The notes under the pieces were generated by a model. That model did not search any database. It saw only the letters and a program-made list of their open reading frames with translations, and was not told the DNA's origin. 64,000 bases of DNA from CAWIOX01 sp963837775 (GTDB taxonomy: Bacteria; Pseudomonadota; Gammaproteobacteria; Burkholderiales; Burkholderiaceae_D): the NCBI GenBank assembly GCA_963837775.1, contig CAWIOX010000017.1, positions 3,189 to 67,188 on the forward strand. Reading direction: 5' to 3'. The translations under genes were made by a program, and so were the position numbers. Numbering within the stretch: position 1 is the stretch's first letter; each line of letters opens with the position of its first letter. Positions 22,644 to 31,202 of this stretch are shown here, piece by piece.

Positions 22644-23477
22644 TTATACAGTTGACGGAGTGGTTGCAGGGGCGGCCTGAATGAAAGCCGGTGGCGGTGG
22701 CATTCCCGGGGACACTGTCAATACTTCATAGCCTGTTTCGGTAACGAGTATTGTGTGTTCCCATTGTGCGGAAAGGCTGCGATCCTTGGTTTTGATGGTC
22801 CAGCCATCGCCCATTTCGCGGATCTCCCGACGGCCGGCATTAATCATCGGTTCAACCGTAAAAATCATGCCGGCAGCCAGTTTCTCCAGCGTGCCGGGGC
22901 GTCCGTAGTGCAGTACCTGCGGTTCTTCATGGAATACCTTGCCGATACCATGGCCGCAGAATTCACGCACCACACTGTAGCCAGCTTTTTCCGCGTGCTG
23001 CTGAATAACATGACCGATGTCGCCCAAATGAGCGCCCGGGCGAATTTTTGAGATGCCCAGCCACATGCATTCGTAGGTAATTGCACTGAGTCGCTTGGCA
23101 AGAATTGATGGCTCGCCGACAAAAAACATGCGACTGGTATCGCCGTGATAGCCGTCCTTGATAACTGTGATGTCAAGATTGACTACATCGCCATTCTTAA
23201 GCACTTTGTCGCCGGGAATGCCGTGGCAGATTACATCATTGACCGAAGTGCAGATCGATTTTGGGTAGGGAGTGTAGCCTGAAGGACAATAATTAAGAGG
23301 GGCGGGAATTGAGCCTTGCACATTGATCATGTATTCATGGCATAAACGATCGAGTTCCCCGGTAGTAATGCCGGATTTAACGTGCGGGGTGATGAAATCA
23401 AGTACTTCGGCGGCAAGTTTGCCTGCCACCCTCATGCCGATGATATCGTCGGGAGTTTTTATCGAAATGGAAGACAT
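22644..23477 (-). CDS. map: Methionine aminopeptidase, type I
   Basis: Removes the N-terminal methionine. The conserved metal ligands lie in VVNLDITVIKDGYHGDTSR (two Asp), FCGHGIGKVFHEEP (His), TVEPMIN (Glu) and WEHTILVT (Glu). ATG at 23477 gives MSSISIKTPDDIIGMR, the usual start; an upstream in-frame extension of 28 codons looks like leader sequence. About 277 residues. Divergent from rpsB, as in many proteobacteria. The C-terminus has a Pro/Ala-rich tail. Confidence 0.95.
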   Translation of the reverse strand: MSSISIKTPDDIIGMRVAGKLAAEVLDFITPHVKSGITTGELDRLCHEYMINVQGSIPAPLNYCPSGYTPYPKSICTSVNDVICHGIPGDKVLKNGDVVNLDITVIKDGYHGDTSRMFFVGEPSILAKRLSAITYECMWLGISKIRPGAHLGDIGHVIQQHAEKAGYSVVREFCGHGIGKVFHEEPQVLHYGRPGTLEKLAAGMIFTVEPMINAGRREIREMGDGWTIKTKDRSLSAQWEHTILVTETGYEVLTVSPGMPPPPAFIQAAPATTPSTV

Positions 23478-23582
23478 AAGTAGCAAGTAACCATGGCCAG
23501 TCGTAATGCCAGCCTGATAATCAGTTAAAACAAGATTATAGACGAGCCAATGGATTTTCACCTATGAGGGCTTATGTGGCAC

Positions 23583-23612
23583 TTGAAGAAAACTACCTTG
23601 TTGATGTAAAAT
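23583..23612 (+). promoter_or_regulatory. Probable sigma-70 promoter of rpsB
   Basis: TTGAAG (23583-23588) and TAAAAT (23607-23612) are 18 bases apart and lie about 120 bases upstream of rpsB. The leader in between could hold the S2 autoregulatory site known from other proteobacteria, but no specific structure was confirmed. Confidence 0.45.
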
Positions 23613-23729
23613 CGACGGTTAGCTCGGGAGTAATTCTGAGTGACATTGAAATTCAATCGCGAATCTGGTCGAAAAGGGTGCTCTTCATTGAGTGACTGAC
23701 TGGATTCCAGACCAAACCCTGGAGATATT

Positions 23730-24485
23730 ATGTCTGTAACTATGCGTGAAATGTTGGAAGCTGGCGTGCATTTTGGCCACCAAACCCGTTTTTGGAATCC
23801 TAAGATGGCGCCATTCATCTTTGGCCATCGCAACAAAATCCACATTATCAATCTGGAAAAGACCCTTGGCATGTACCAAGAGGCAATGAAGCATATCCGC
23901 CAATTATCCGCTAATCGCGGCACCATCTTGATGGTTGGCACAAAGCGTCAGGCGCGTGACATTGTTGCTGCTGAAGCTCAGCGTGCTGGTGTGCCTTATG
24001 TTGATCAGCGCTGGTTGGGCGGCATGCTGACTAATTTCAAGACAATCAAAACATCGATCAAGCGCCTGAAGGAAATGGAAGCTTCGATTGAAGATGGTTC
24101 GGTTGAGAAATTGAGCAAAAAAGAAGGCTTGATGTTTGAACGTGAAATGATCAAGTTGCAAAAATCCATCGGCGGCATCAAGGACATGGGCGGCATTCCG
24201 GATGCAATTTTTGTCGTTGACGTCGGCTACCACAAGGGTGCGATTACTGAAGCTGCAAAATTGGGCATTCCGGTTATCGGCGTGGTTGATACCAACCACT
24301 CGCCAGAAGGCGTGACTTACGTTATTCCAGGTAACGATGACTCATCCAAGGCAATCGCGCTGTACGCACGTGGCGTTGCGGATGCAATCCTTGAAGGTCG
24401 TGCAAACGCCGTCAATGATGTTGTTGCCGCTGTCAAGGCTGGCGCTGAAGGCGATGAGTTTGTTGAGGTTAGCGAGCAAGCGTAA
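23730..24485 (+). CDS. rpsB: 30S ribosomal protein S2
   Basis: S2 binds the 30S subunit and is needed for S1 assembly. The 251-residue protein starts MSVTMREMLEAGVHFGHQTR, the hallmark S2 N-terminus, and contains LGGMLTNFKTIK and VDTNHSPEGVTYVIPGNDD-like conserved runs. A CTGGAGAT ribosome-binding site precedes the ATG. First gene of the rpsB-tsf-pyrH-frr cluster. Codon use is restricted, as in highly expressed genes. Confidence 0.98.
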   Translation: MSVTMREMLEAGVHFGHQTRFWNPKMAPFIFGHRNKIHIINLEKTLGMYQEAMKHIRQLSANRGTILMVGTKRQARDIVAAEAQRAGVPYVDQRWLGGMLTNFKTIKTSIKRLKEMEASIEDGSVEKLSKKEGLMFEREMIKLQKSIGGIKDMGGIPDAIFVVDVGYHKGAITEAAKLGIPVIGVVDTNHSPEGVTYVIPGNDDSSKAIALYARGVADAILEGRANAVNDVVAAVKAGAEGDEFVEVSEQA

Positions 24486-24511
24486 GTTTCTTGCCTGACT
24501 TGAGAGTCTTG

Positions 24512-24543
24512 AAAAGGGGCAACATTGGTTCGCCCCTTTTTTT
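24512..24543 (+). terminator. Intrinsic terminator/attenuator between rpsB and tsf
   Basis: AAAAGGGGC pairs with GCCCCTTTT across an 11-base loop and is followed by further T residues (24537-24543). Placed between two genes normally co-transcribed, it probably reduces rather than ends transcription into tsf. Confidence 0.8.
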
Positions 24544-24611
24544 GAGTGTTTTTTTTGAATGTGTTTTGATTTTTGGCGCCGATAGGCGGCCAATATAGCT
24601 AGGAGATTAAC

Positions 24612-25493
24612 ATGGCGGCAATTACTGCAGCGATGGTGGGCGAATTACGTGCAAAGACGGATGCTCCAATGATGGAGTGCAAGAAGGCGCTGACTGAGGC
24701 GGATGGCGATATGTCCAAGGCAGAAGATATTCTGCGCGTCAAATTGGGCAGCAAGGCTTCGAAGGCGGCTTCGCGTGTCACCGCTGAAGGTGTTGTGGCA
24801 ACTTTCATCGCTGGTGGCGTGGGCGCATTGATTGAAGTGAATTGCGAAACTGACTTCGTTACTAAAAATGATGATTTCATTGCATTTGCAAATGCTTGTG
24901 TCAAATTGGTTGCTGAAAACAACCCTGCTGATGTTGCTGCATTGTCAGCATTGCCGCTGGACGGAAAAACCGTTGAAGAGACACGCTCGGCACTGATTGG
25001 GCGCATTGGTGAAAATATGTCCATTCGCCGCTTCAAACGTTTCGAGACAACTGGTAAGTTGACCTCTTATCTGCATGGCACACGCATTGGCGTTATGGTT
25101 GAATTCGAAGGCGCAAATGAGCAAGTTGGCAAAGATGTTGCGATGCACATCGCAGCGATGAAGCCAGTTTCCCTGTCTTCGGAGCAAGTCCCTGCAGATT
25201 TGATTGAAAAAGAACGTTCAATCGCAGCTCAAAAAGCCGCTGAATCTGGCAAGCCTGCAGAGATCATTGCGAAAATGGTTGATGGGTCGGTTCAGAAATT
25301 CCTGAAGGAAGTTTCACTGTTCAATCAGACCTTCGTTAAAAATGATAAGCAGACCGTTGAGCAAATGCTCAAGGCTGAAAATACTGCCATCAAATCTTTC
25401 GTCATGTTTATTGTAGGCGAAGGCATTGAGAAGAAGCAGGATGATTTTGCCGCAGAAGTAGCTGCGCAAGTCGCAGCAGCCAAGCAGGCGTAA
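24612..25493 (+). CDS. tsf: Elongation factor Ts
   Basis: EF-Ts exchanges GDP for GTP on EF-Tu. The 293-residue protein has the conserved N-terminal UBA-like module with LRAKTDAPMMECKKAL and the TDFV motif (NCETDFVTKNDDF) that contacts EF-Tu. The length is typical of proteobacteria. AGGAG lies eight bases upstream of the ATG. It lies between two intrinsic terminators. Confidence 0.98.
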   Translation: MAAITAAMVGELRAKTDAPMMECKKALTEADGDMSKAEDILRVKLGSKASKAASRVTAEGVVATFIAGGVGALIEVNCETDFVTKNDDFIAFANACVKLVAENNPADVAALSALPLDGKTVEETRSALIGRIGENMSIRRFKRFETTGKLTSYLHGTRIGVMVEFEGANEQVGKDVAMHIAAMKPVSLSSEQVPADLIEKERSIAAQKAAESGKPAEIIAKMVDGSVQKFLKEVSLFNQTFVKNDKQTVEQMLKAENTAIKSFVMFIVGEGIEKKQDDFAAEVAAQVAAAKQA

Positions 25494-25504
25494 GCGATGT
25501 AAAG

Positions 25505-25527
25505 CGGGCCGAAAGGCCCGTTTTTTT
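25505..25527 (+). terminator. Intrinsic terminator of tsf
   Basis: CGGGCC and GGCCCG pair around a stable GAAA tetraloop and are followed by T7. It is 12 bases after the tsf stop codon. pyrH, 126 bases further on, therefore probably has its own promoter. Confidence 0.92.
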
Positions 25528-25652
25528 AACTTGCTCAAATCACTTCTTTAGTCTGAATGTCATAAGTTTGAATCCGCTTCTGTCACAAAATGACGCTTCG
25601 GAATGACATGTCAGGCGACTATATAACCGGATTTTCAAAAGGAAAAAAGCTC

Positions 25653-26369
25653 ATGAAAAAACCTGCCTATAAGCGCGTCCTTCTCAAGCTTTCCGGTGAA
25701 GCTTTGATGGGTGATGATCCCTACGGCATCAACCGTGCAACGATTGAACGCATGGTGGCTGATGTAGCCGAGGTGGCAAATCTGGGTGTTGAACTAGCTA
25801 TCGTCATCGGTGGTGGAAATATTTTCCGTGGCGTAGCGCCAGGGGCGCAAGGCATGGATCGCGCCACTGCTGATTACATGGGGATGCTGGCAACGGTCAT
25901 GAACTCTCTTGCACTGGCAGATGCAATGCGTCAGGCTGGAATTACTGCGCGCGTGATGTCCGCAATTAGCATTGAACAAGTAGTGGAGCCATATGTACGC
26001 CCGAAAGCTCTTCAATATCTTGAAGAAGGTAAGATTGTTGTTTTTGCCGCTGGTACGGGCAACCCATTCTTTACGACAGATACTGCAGCGGCCTTGCGCG
26101 GCTCGGAAATTAGCGCCGAAATCGTACTAAAAGCCACCAAAGTTGATGGTGTATATACAGCTGATCCTAAAAAAGACCCGAATGCGGTCCGATATTCAAC
26201 TATCACCTTCGATGAAGCGATTGCGAAGCACCTCCAAGTTATGGATGCGACGGCCTTCGCACTGTGCCGTGACCAAAAATTGCCAATCAAGGTTTTTTCC
26301 ATCGTAAAGCCCGGTGCGTTGTTGCGTGCCATCATGGGCGATGATGAGGGAACACTTGTTCACGTTTAA
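25653..26369 (+). CDS. pyrH: Uridylate kinase
   Basis: PyrH phosphorylates UMP to UDP. The product, about 238 residues, starts MKKPAYKRVLLKLSGEALMG, the standard UMP-kinase N-terminus with the Lys-rich phosphate-binding motif; VIGGGNIFRG and TGNPFFTTDTAA are further family motifs. The ATG at 25653 has an AAAGGA site and is preferred to an upstream in-frame start at 25590. Confidence 0.97.
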   Translation: MKKPAYKRVLLKLSGEALMGDDPYGINRATIERMVADVAEVANLGVELAIVIGGGNIFRGVAPGAQGMDRATADYMGMLATVMNSLALADAMRQAGITARVMSAISIEQVVEPYVRPKALQYLEEGKIVVFAAGTGNPFFTTDTAAALRGSEISAEIVLKATKVDGVYTADPKKDPNAVRYSTITFDEAIAKHLQVMDATAFALCRDQKLPIKVFSIVKPGALLRAIMGDDEGTLVHV

Positions 26370-26404
26370 GATATCTTTTTACCCTTTGTGAAGAGGAGAG
26401 CAGC

Positions 26405-26965
26405 ATGACGATTGCTGACGTCAAGAAAATTACAGACCAAAAAATGCAGAAATCGATCGATGCGCTGAAAGCGGATCTAGCGAAAGTACGTACCGGCCGT
26501 GCGCATACCGGAATACTGGATCATGTTCAGGTTGATTATTATGGCAGCCCTACACACATCACCCAAGTCGCAAATGTGACATTGATTGATGCCCGTACTA
26601 TTGGCGTTCAGCCTTGGGAAAAAAAGATGATTTCAGCGATAGAGAAAGCAATTCGTGATGCTGATCTCGGCCTGAATCCTTCAACTCAAGGCGATATGAT
26701 CAGGGTGCCGACCCCGGCTTTGACCGAGGAGCGACGCAAGGAGATGGTTAAATTGGCCAAGGGTGAAGCCGAGGATGCGAAAATTGCAATTCGCAACATT
26801 CGCCGTGACGCAAATGAAGCCTTTAAGAAATTATTAAAGGACAAAGAGTGCTCGGAAGATGATGAGCGTCGTGCACAGGATGACATCCAGAAAATGACTG
26901 ACAAAGCAGTGTTGGAGGTTGATAAATTAGTTGTAGAAAAAGAGAAAGAAATTTTGACAGTTTGA
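26405..26965 (+). CDS. frr: Ribosome recycling factor
   Basis: RRF splits post-termination ribosomes together with EF-G. The 186-residue length, the motif KVRTGRAHTGILDHVQVDYY and the C-terminal three-helix bundle rich in Lys, Glu and Asp match the family. AGAGGAGAG precedes the ATG. It follows pyrH by 35 bases in the conserved order. Confidence 0.98.
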   Translation: MTIADVKKITDQKMQKSIDALKADLAKVRTGRAHTGILDHVQVDYYGSPTHITQVANVTLIDARTIGVQPWEKKMISAIEKAIRDADLGLNPSTQGDMIRVPTPALTEERRKEMVKLAKGEAEDAKIAIRNIRRDANEAFKKLLKDKECSEDDERRAQDDIQKMTDKAVLEVDKLVVEKEKEILTV

Positions 26966-27017
26966 TCTTGCATCTATTTTTTACGACTAAAACAGTTTTC
27001 CATTTTTAATCCTTTAC

Positions 27018-27770
27018 ATGACATATTCGAGTTTTACTCAAAAGGTGCCGGGAGTGCCTTCGGTTCCGCGGCACATTGCCATTATTATGGATGGCAATGG
27101 GCGTTGGGCCACAAAGCGTTTTCTGCCGCGTGTAGCGGGTCATGTAAAGGGTGTTGATACAGTTCGCAACATTGTTGAGGCATGCATTGATCGTGGTATT
27201 GAATTTTTGACTTTGTTTGCTTTTAGTTCGGAAAATTGGCGTCGCCCTGCGGATGAAGTTTCCCTCTTGATGCGCCTGTTCATGACGGCTTTGGAGCGGG
27301 AAGTGTCAAAAATGCATGCGAATGGCATTTGCCTGAAAGTTATCGGCGATCTAAATCGATTTGATGAAAAACTGCAAAGCATGATTGTTGACGCGGAGCG
27401 TAAAACCGCTAACAACACGCGTTTGACAGTAACAATTTGTGCAAATTACGGTGGTCGCTGGGATGTCATGCAGGCGATAGGGAAAATGGTGGCAATTCAC
27501 CCCGGGGTCACGGCGTTCAGCGAAGATCAGTTGGCGCCTCATTTGTCTATGGCATATGCACCCGAACCGGATTTATTCATTCGTACCGGTGGTGAGCAAC
27601 GCATTTCCAATTTTCTTCTTTGGCAACTTGCCTATACGGAGCTGTATTTTTCGGAGACGTACTGGCCTGATTTTGATGCGAGCAAGCTTGATCTGGCTAT
27701 AGCGTCATATCAGCAGCGTGAGCGCCGTTTTGGTCGTACCAGCGAGCAGTTACTTGAAAAGGCACCCTGA
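27018..27770 (+). CDS. uppS: Undecaprenyl diphosphate synthase
   Basis: UppS makes the C55 lipid carrier used for peptidoglycan and O-antigen. The 250-residue protein has the cis-prenyltransferase motif MDGNGRWA with catalytic Asp25, the FSSENWRRP run, and the C-terminal DLFIRTGGEQRISNFLLWQ. The stop overlaps the cdsA start by one base (TGATG), which suggests translational coupling. Confidence 0.97.
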   Translation: MTYSSFTQKVPGVPSVPRHIAIIMDGNGRWATKRFLPRVAGHVKGVDTVRNIVEACIDRGIEFLTLFAFSSENWRRPADEVSLLMRLFMTALEREVSKMHANGICLKVIGDLNRFDEKLQSMIVDAERKTANNTRLTVTICANYGGRWDVMQAIGKMVAIHPGVTAFSEDQLAPHLSMAYAPEPDLFIRTGGEQRISNFLLWQLAYTELYFSETYWPDFDASKLDLAIASYQQRERRFGRTSEQLLEKAP

Positions 27771-28588
27771 TGCTGAAAGCGCGAGTAATTACGGCATTAG
27801 CCTTGCTGGCCGTAATGTTGTCGGTGCTGTATTCAAATTCTTTTGTTGCATTTGTCCTTCTGGCAACAATATTTTTCGCTGCAGCTTGCTGGGAAAGCTT
27901 CCGATTATTCAGTCGGCGGCATCCCATCATCGGTGCAGGAATATGGGCCTTCGCTTTTGTTTTTCTGGCATTTAAGGGAGATTCAGGCGGGGCTTTCTGG
28001 CTCTTCGGTATTTGCGTTGCGTGCTGGATATTTTTCTTTGTGCCATCACTGGCCAGAGGTTTGCCGGCGCAGGATAGTTTAAACAATCGAATATTGGGTG
28101 GCGTCTATGGCGTCAGCATTTTTGGATGTTTTATAGCAATAGTCGCGCTTTATCGGAATTCACCGATACTATTACTTTCTGTCATGAGCATTGTCTGGGT
28201 TGCAGACATCGGCGCTTATTTTTCCGGAAAAGCATTTGGGAAGCATAAATTGGCGCCATCAATCTCTCCGGGGAAATCATGGGAGGGGGCAATCGGGGGC
28301 TGGTTTGCCGTGATGATGCTAGCTATTGTCAGCACGCAATTACCACAACTAAGCGGTAGTTTCAGTGCAAAATTGCACATTGTTTTTGGATGGCCTGGCC
28401 TCGTGGCAGGCATGACACTTTTGGTGGCAGCGAGTATCGTAGGTGATTTGTTCGAGTCTTTATTGAAGCGTCGCGCCAATATGAAAGATAGTAGCAAATT
28501 GCTTCCTGGGCATGGCGGCGTTCTTGACCGCATTGATGCACTAATTCCGGTTTTGCCGCTTGCCACTTTACTTTCTGCATGGTTATAG
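27770..28588 (+). CDS. cdsA: Phosphatidate cytidylyltransferase
   Basis: CdsA makes CDP-diacylglycerol for phospholipid synthesis in the inner membrane. The 272-residue protein has multiple hydrophobic membrane helices. The C-terminal family signature is visible: SLLKRRANMKDSS, then LPGHGGVLDRIDALI. The GC content of the gene is clearly lower than that of the genes at 10-18 kb. Confidence 0.95.
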   Translation: MLKARVITALALLAVMLSVLYSNSFVAFVLLATIFFAAACWESFRLFSRRHPIIGAGIWAFAFVFLAFKGDSGGAFWLFGICVACWIFFFVPSLARGLPAQDSLNNRILGGVYGVSIFGCFIAIVALYRNSPILLLSVMSIVWVADIGAYFSGKAFGKHKLAPSISPGKSWEGAIGGWFAVMMLAIVSTQLPQLSGSFSAKLHIVFGWPGLVAGMTLLVAASIVGDLFESLLKRRANMKDSSKLLPGHGGVLDRIDALIPVLPLATLLSAWL

Positions 28589-28603
28589 GAAAGAATGTAA
28601 ATC

Positions 28604-29776
28604 ATGCAACGTATTACTATACTAGGCTCGACAGGATCAATCGGCGCATCAACGCTGGATGTAATCGCACGCCATCCTGATCGTTATATTGTCCATGCAT
28701 TGACTGCACATACACGGGTCGAAGAATTGGCAAGTCAATGCGTGCAATTCAAACCTGAAGTTGCTGTTGTCGGCTCAGCAGAGTCGGCTATAGCATTGAC
28801 TAAAATTTTGCAGCAAAAAGGGCAGAAAACGCAGGTTGAATATGGCGAGGCTGCATTATCCGCCGTAGCCAGCGATAGCCAGTGCGATACTGTCATGGCC
28901 GCTATAGTCGGTGCAGCCGGTCTTACGCCCACTCTTGCGGCTGCACGGGCAGGCAAGAAAGTGCTGCTCGCAAACAAGGAGGCGCTGGTGATGTCGGGCC
29001 AGCTTTTCATGGATGCGATTGCAGCCAGTGGCGCAATTTTGCTGCCAATTGATAGCGAACACAATGCCATTTTCCAATGTTTGCCGCAGCAATATCAGCG
29101 CAAACCAAAACTGCATGGCATCGAGAAAATACTATTGACCGCATCGGGAGGGCCATTTCTCACGCGCAAAGTGGATACCTTAGATGCAGTCACGCCGGAA
29201 GAGGCCATTGCTCACCCAAAGTGGGTTATGGGACGAAAAATCTCGGTTGACTCTGCCACAATGATGAATAAAGGATTGGAAGTCATTGAGGCACATTGGC
29301 TGTTCGGGGTATCCGCCAGTTGCATCGAGGTGCTGATACATCCTCAAAGCGTGATTCATTCAATGGTTTCCTATGTTGATGGCTCAGTTCTAGCGCAGCT
29401 GGGCAATCCGGATATGCGGACCCCGATTGCACATGCATTAGCTTACCCTGAGCGGATAGCTTCCGGAGTGGCGCAACTTGACCTGGCAACAGTCGGGCAA
29501 CTGATGTTCGAGAAACCTGATCAAGATCGTTTTCCATGTCTTAAGCTGGCCTATGATGCATTGAAGACGGGTGGGGTTGCGCCAACTATCTTGAATGCAG
29601 CAAATGAAATTGCAGTACAGGCCTTTTTGGATCGACGCATTGGATTTCGCATGATTGACCAACTTATTTCACGTGTATTGAATACTTTGCCTCACTCCAT
29701 GGTCGATTGCATCGATAGCCTATTAGACCAAGATCGCATCGCACGCGATTTGGCTCGCACCTACTTGTCATCATGA
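28604..29776 (+). CDS. dxr: 1-deoxy-D-xylulose 5-phosphate reductoisomerase
   Basis: Dxr catalyses the committed step of the MEP isoprenoid pathway, feeding uppS. The NADPH-binding motif GSTGSIGAST is at the N-terminus. The catalytic region includes PIDSEHNAIFQCL and ALLTASGGPF-like sequence (ILLTASGGPFL), and NANEIA near the C-terminus. 390 residues is typical. Its stop overlaps the rseP start by four bases. Confidence 0.97.
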   Translation: MQRITILGSTGSIGASTLDVIARHPDRYIVHALTAHTRVEELASQCVQFKPEVAVVGSAESAIALTKILQQKGQKTQVEYGEAALSAVASDSQCDTVMAAIVGAAGLTPTLAAARAGKKVLLANKEALVMSGQLFMDAIAASGAILLPIDSEHNAIFQCLPQQYQRKPKLHGIEKILLTASGGPFLTRKVDTLDAVTPEEAIAHPKWVMGRKISVDSATMMNKGLEVIEAHWLFGVSASCIEVLIHPQSVIHSMVSYVDGSVLAQLGNPDMRTPIAHALAYPERIASGVAQLDLATVGQLMFEKPDQDRFPCLKLAYDALKTGGVAPTILNAANEIAVQAFLDRRIGFRMIDQLISRVLNTLPHSMVDCIDSLLDQDRIARDLARTYLSS

Positions 29777-31140
29777 TTTTTCTGCAAACTCTGATCGCTT
29801 TCATTGGGGCACTGGGCACCTTGATCGTTATCCATGAGCTAGGCCATTATTGGGTCGCTCGTTGGTGCGGCGTTAAAGTATTGCGTTTTTCAGTGGGCAT
29901 GGGAAAAATTATCTTTTCACGGCGCCTTGGTGTTGACCAAACTGAATGGGTGATTTCGGCCTTGCCTTTCGGTGGTTATGTAAAAATGCTGGATGCGCGG
30001 GAGCAGGATCTGAGTGAGCTAAGCGCACAGGACTTGCAACGTGAATTCACTCGCCAGAATGTGTGGAAACGCATCGCGATTGTCGCTGCAGGGCCAATTG
30101 CCAACTTTATTCTTGCCATACTCTTGTTTGCGGGGCTGTACATCAATGGCGTTCCTGAGCCCACTACCAAACTACGGGCAATGCCACAACAATCAGCGGC
30201 TTATCAAGCCGGTTTGCGTGGTGGCGAAACTGTTACTGCCATAAATGGTGAGCCAGTGGAAATTTGGTCTGATATGCGCTGGAAGTTCCTGCAACTGGCT
30301 GTAGATAAGATCCCCGCGAAAATAAATATCAGCCGGCCCAATCCCATTCATCCGGGAAGCACATTAATCGACACGGTGACTATCCCGCTGCTTGATTTGA
30401 AACCAAAGGACCTTGAGGGGGATTTTCTGGGGCGTCTGGGAATTGCACTGGCAAGACCTCCGGCCGTATTAGGTACGCTCATTGCTGATGGCCCAGCCAT
30501 GCGTGGAGGTTTACGTCAGGGTGATTTGATACTTGCAGTGAATCAGGTGCGGATTGTAGATGGATTGGATTTTGTCGAGTCAGTACGAAACTCTTCAGGA
30601 CTCTCGCTAAATATTCTTGTGCGTCGCTCAGGTACTGAGTTCAATGTTGTAGTTACGCCTGAAGCATTACTCCAAAATGGACAATCGCATTGGAAAATCA
30701 AGGCTGAGGTTGCCTTGGCGCCTGAAATGGTGACAGTAAGCATCCGACCTTTTGATGCCTTGTTGAAAGCAATGCATAAAACTTGGGATACCAGCACATT
30801 GACATTGAAAATGTTCGGAAAAATGTTGGTTGGTGAAGTATCGTGGAAAAATATTACCGGTCCTATCACGATTGCGGATTATGCTGGACAGACGGCACGC
30901 ATCGGTGCGATCAGTTATTTGAGCTTCATAGCCTTCATTAGCATCAGTCTGGGAGTGATGAATTTGCTCCCTATTCCGGTGCTTGATGGGGGGCTTTTGC
31001 TGTATTATTTCGTTGAAGTTTTGACTGGACGTCCCGTCTCCGAACGCTTTGGCGAAATCGCCCAACGTGCTGGTTTGGGGATATTGCTGACATTGATGAT
31101 TGTTGCTGTCTTCAATGATATTGTCCGCCTCATTTCCTGA
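29773..31140 (+). CDS. rseP: Site-2 zinc protease RseP
   Basis: RseP cleaves anti-sigma factors and remnant signal peptides in the inner membrane. The 455-residue protein has the zinc motif HELGH (21-25) in the first membrane helix, two central PDZ domains (about 120-300), and the C-terminal motif NLLPIPVLDGG in a late membrane helix. Adjacent to bamA in the conserved envelope cluster, consistent with a link to the outer-membrane stress response. Confidence 0.96.
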   Translation: MIFLQTLIAFIGALGTLIVIHELGHYWVARWCGVKVLRFSVGMGKIIFSRRLGVDQTEWVISALPFGGYVKMLDAREQDLSELSAQDLQREFTRQNVWKRIAIVAAGPIANFILAILLFAGLYINGVPEPTTKLRAMPQQSAAYQAGLRGGETVTAINGEPVEIWSDMRWKFLQLAVDKIPAKINISRPNPIHPGSTLIDTVTIPLLDLKPKDLEGDFLGRLGIALARPPAVLGTLIADGPAMRGGLRQGDLILAVNQVRIVDGLDFVESVRNSSGLSLNILVRRSGTEFNVVVTPEALLQNGQSHWKIKAEVALAPEMVTVSIRPFDALLKAMHKTWDTSTLTLKMFGKMLVGEVSWKNITGPITIADYAGQTARIGAISYLSFIAFISISLGVMNLLPIPVLDGGLLLYYFVEVLTGRPVSERFGEIAQRAGLGILLTLMIVAVFNDIVRLIS

Positions 31141-31202
31141 ATTTATTTTACGACCTTGCCTTTTGGCAGCCGTCTGGTATGACCATTAATAATTGATAGC
31201 CA

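Noticed and set aside
24512..24543. Full stop of transcription between rpsB and tsf
   Set aside because: The hairpin is strong, but the genes are usually co-transcribed, so partial attenuation is more plausible.
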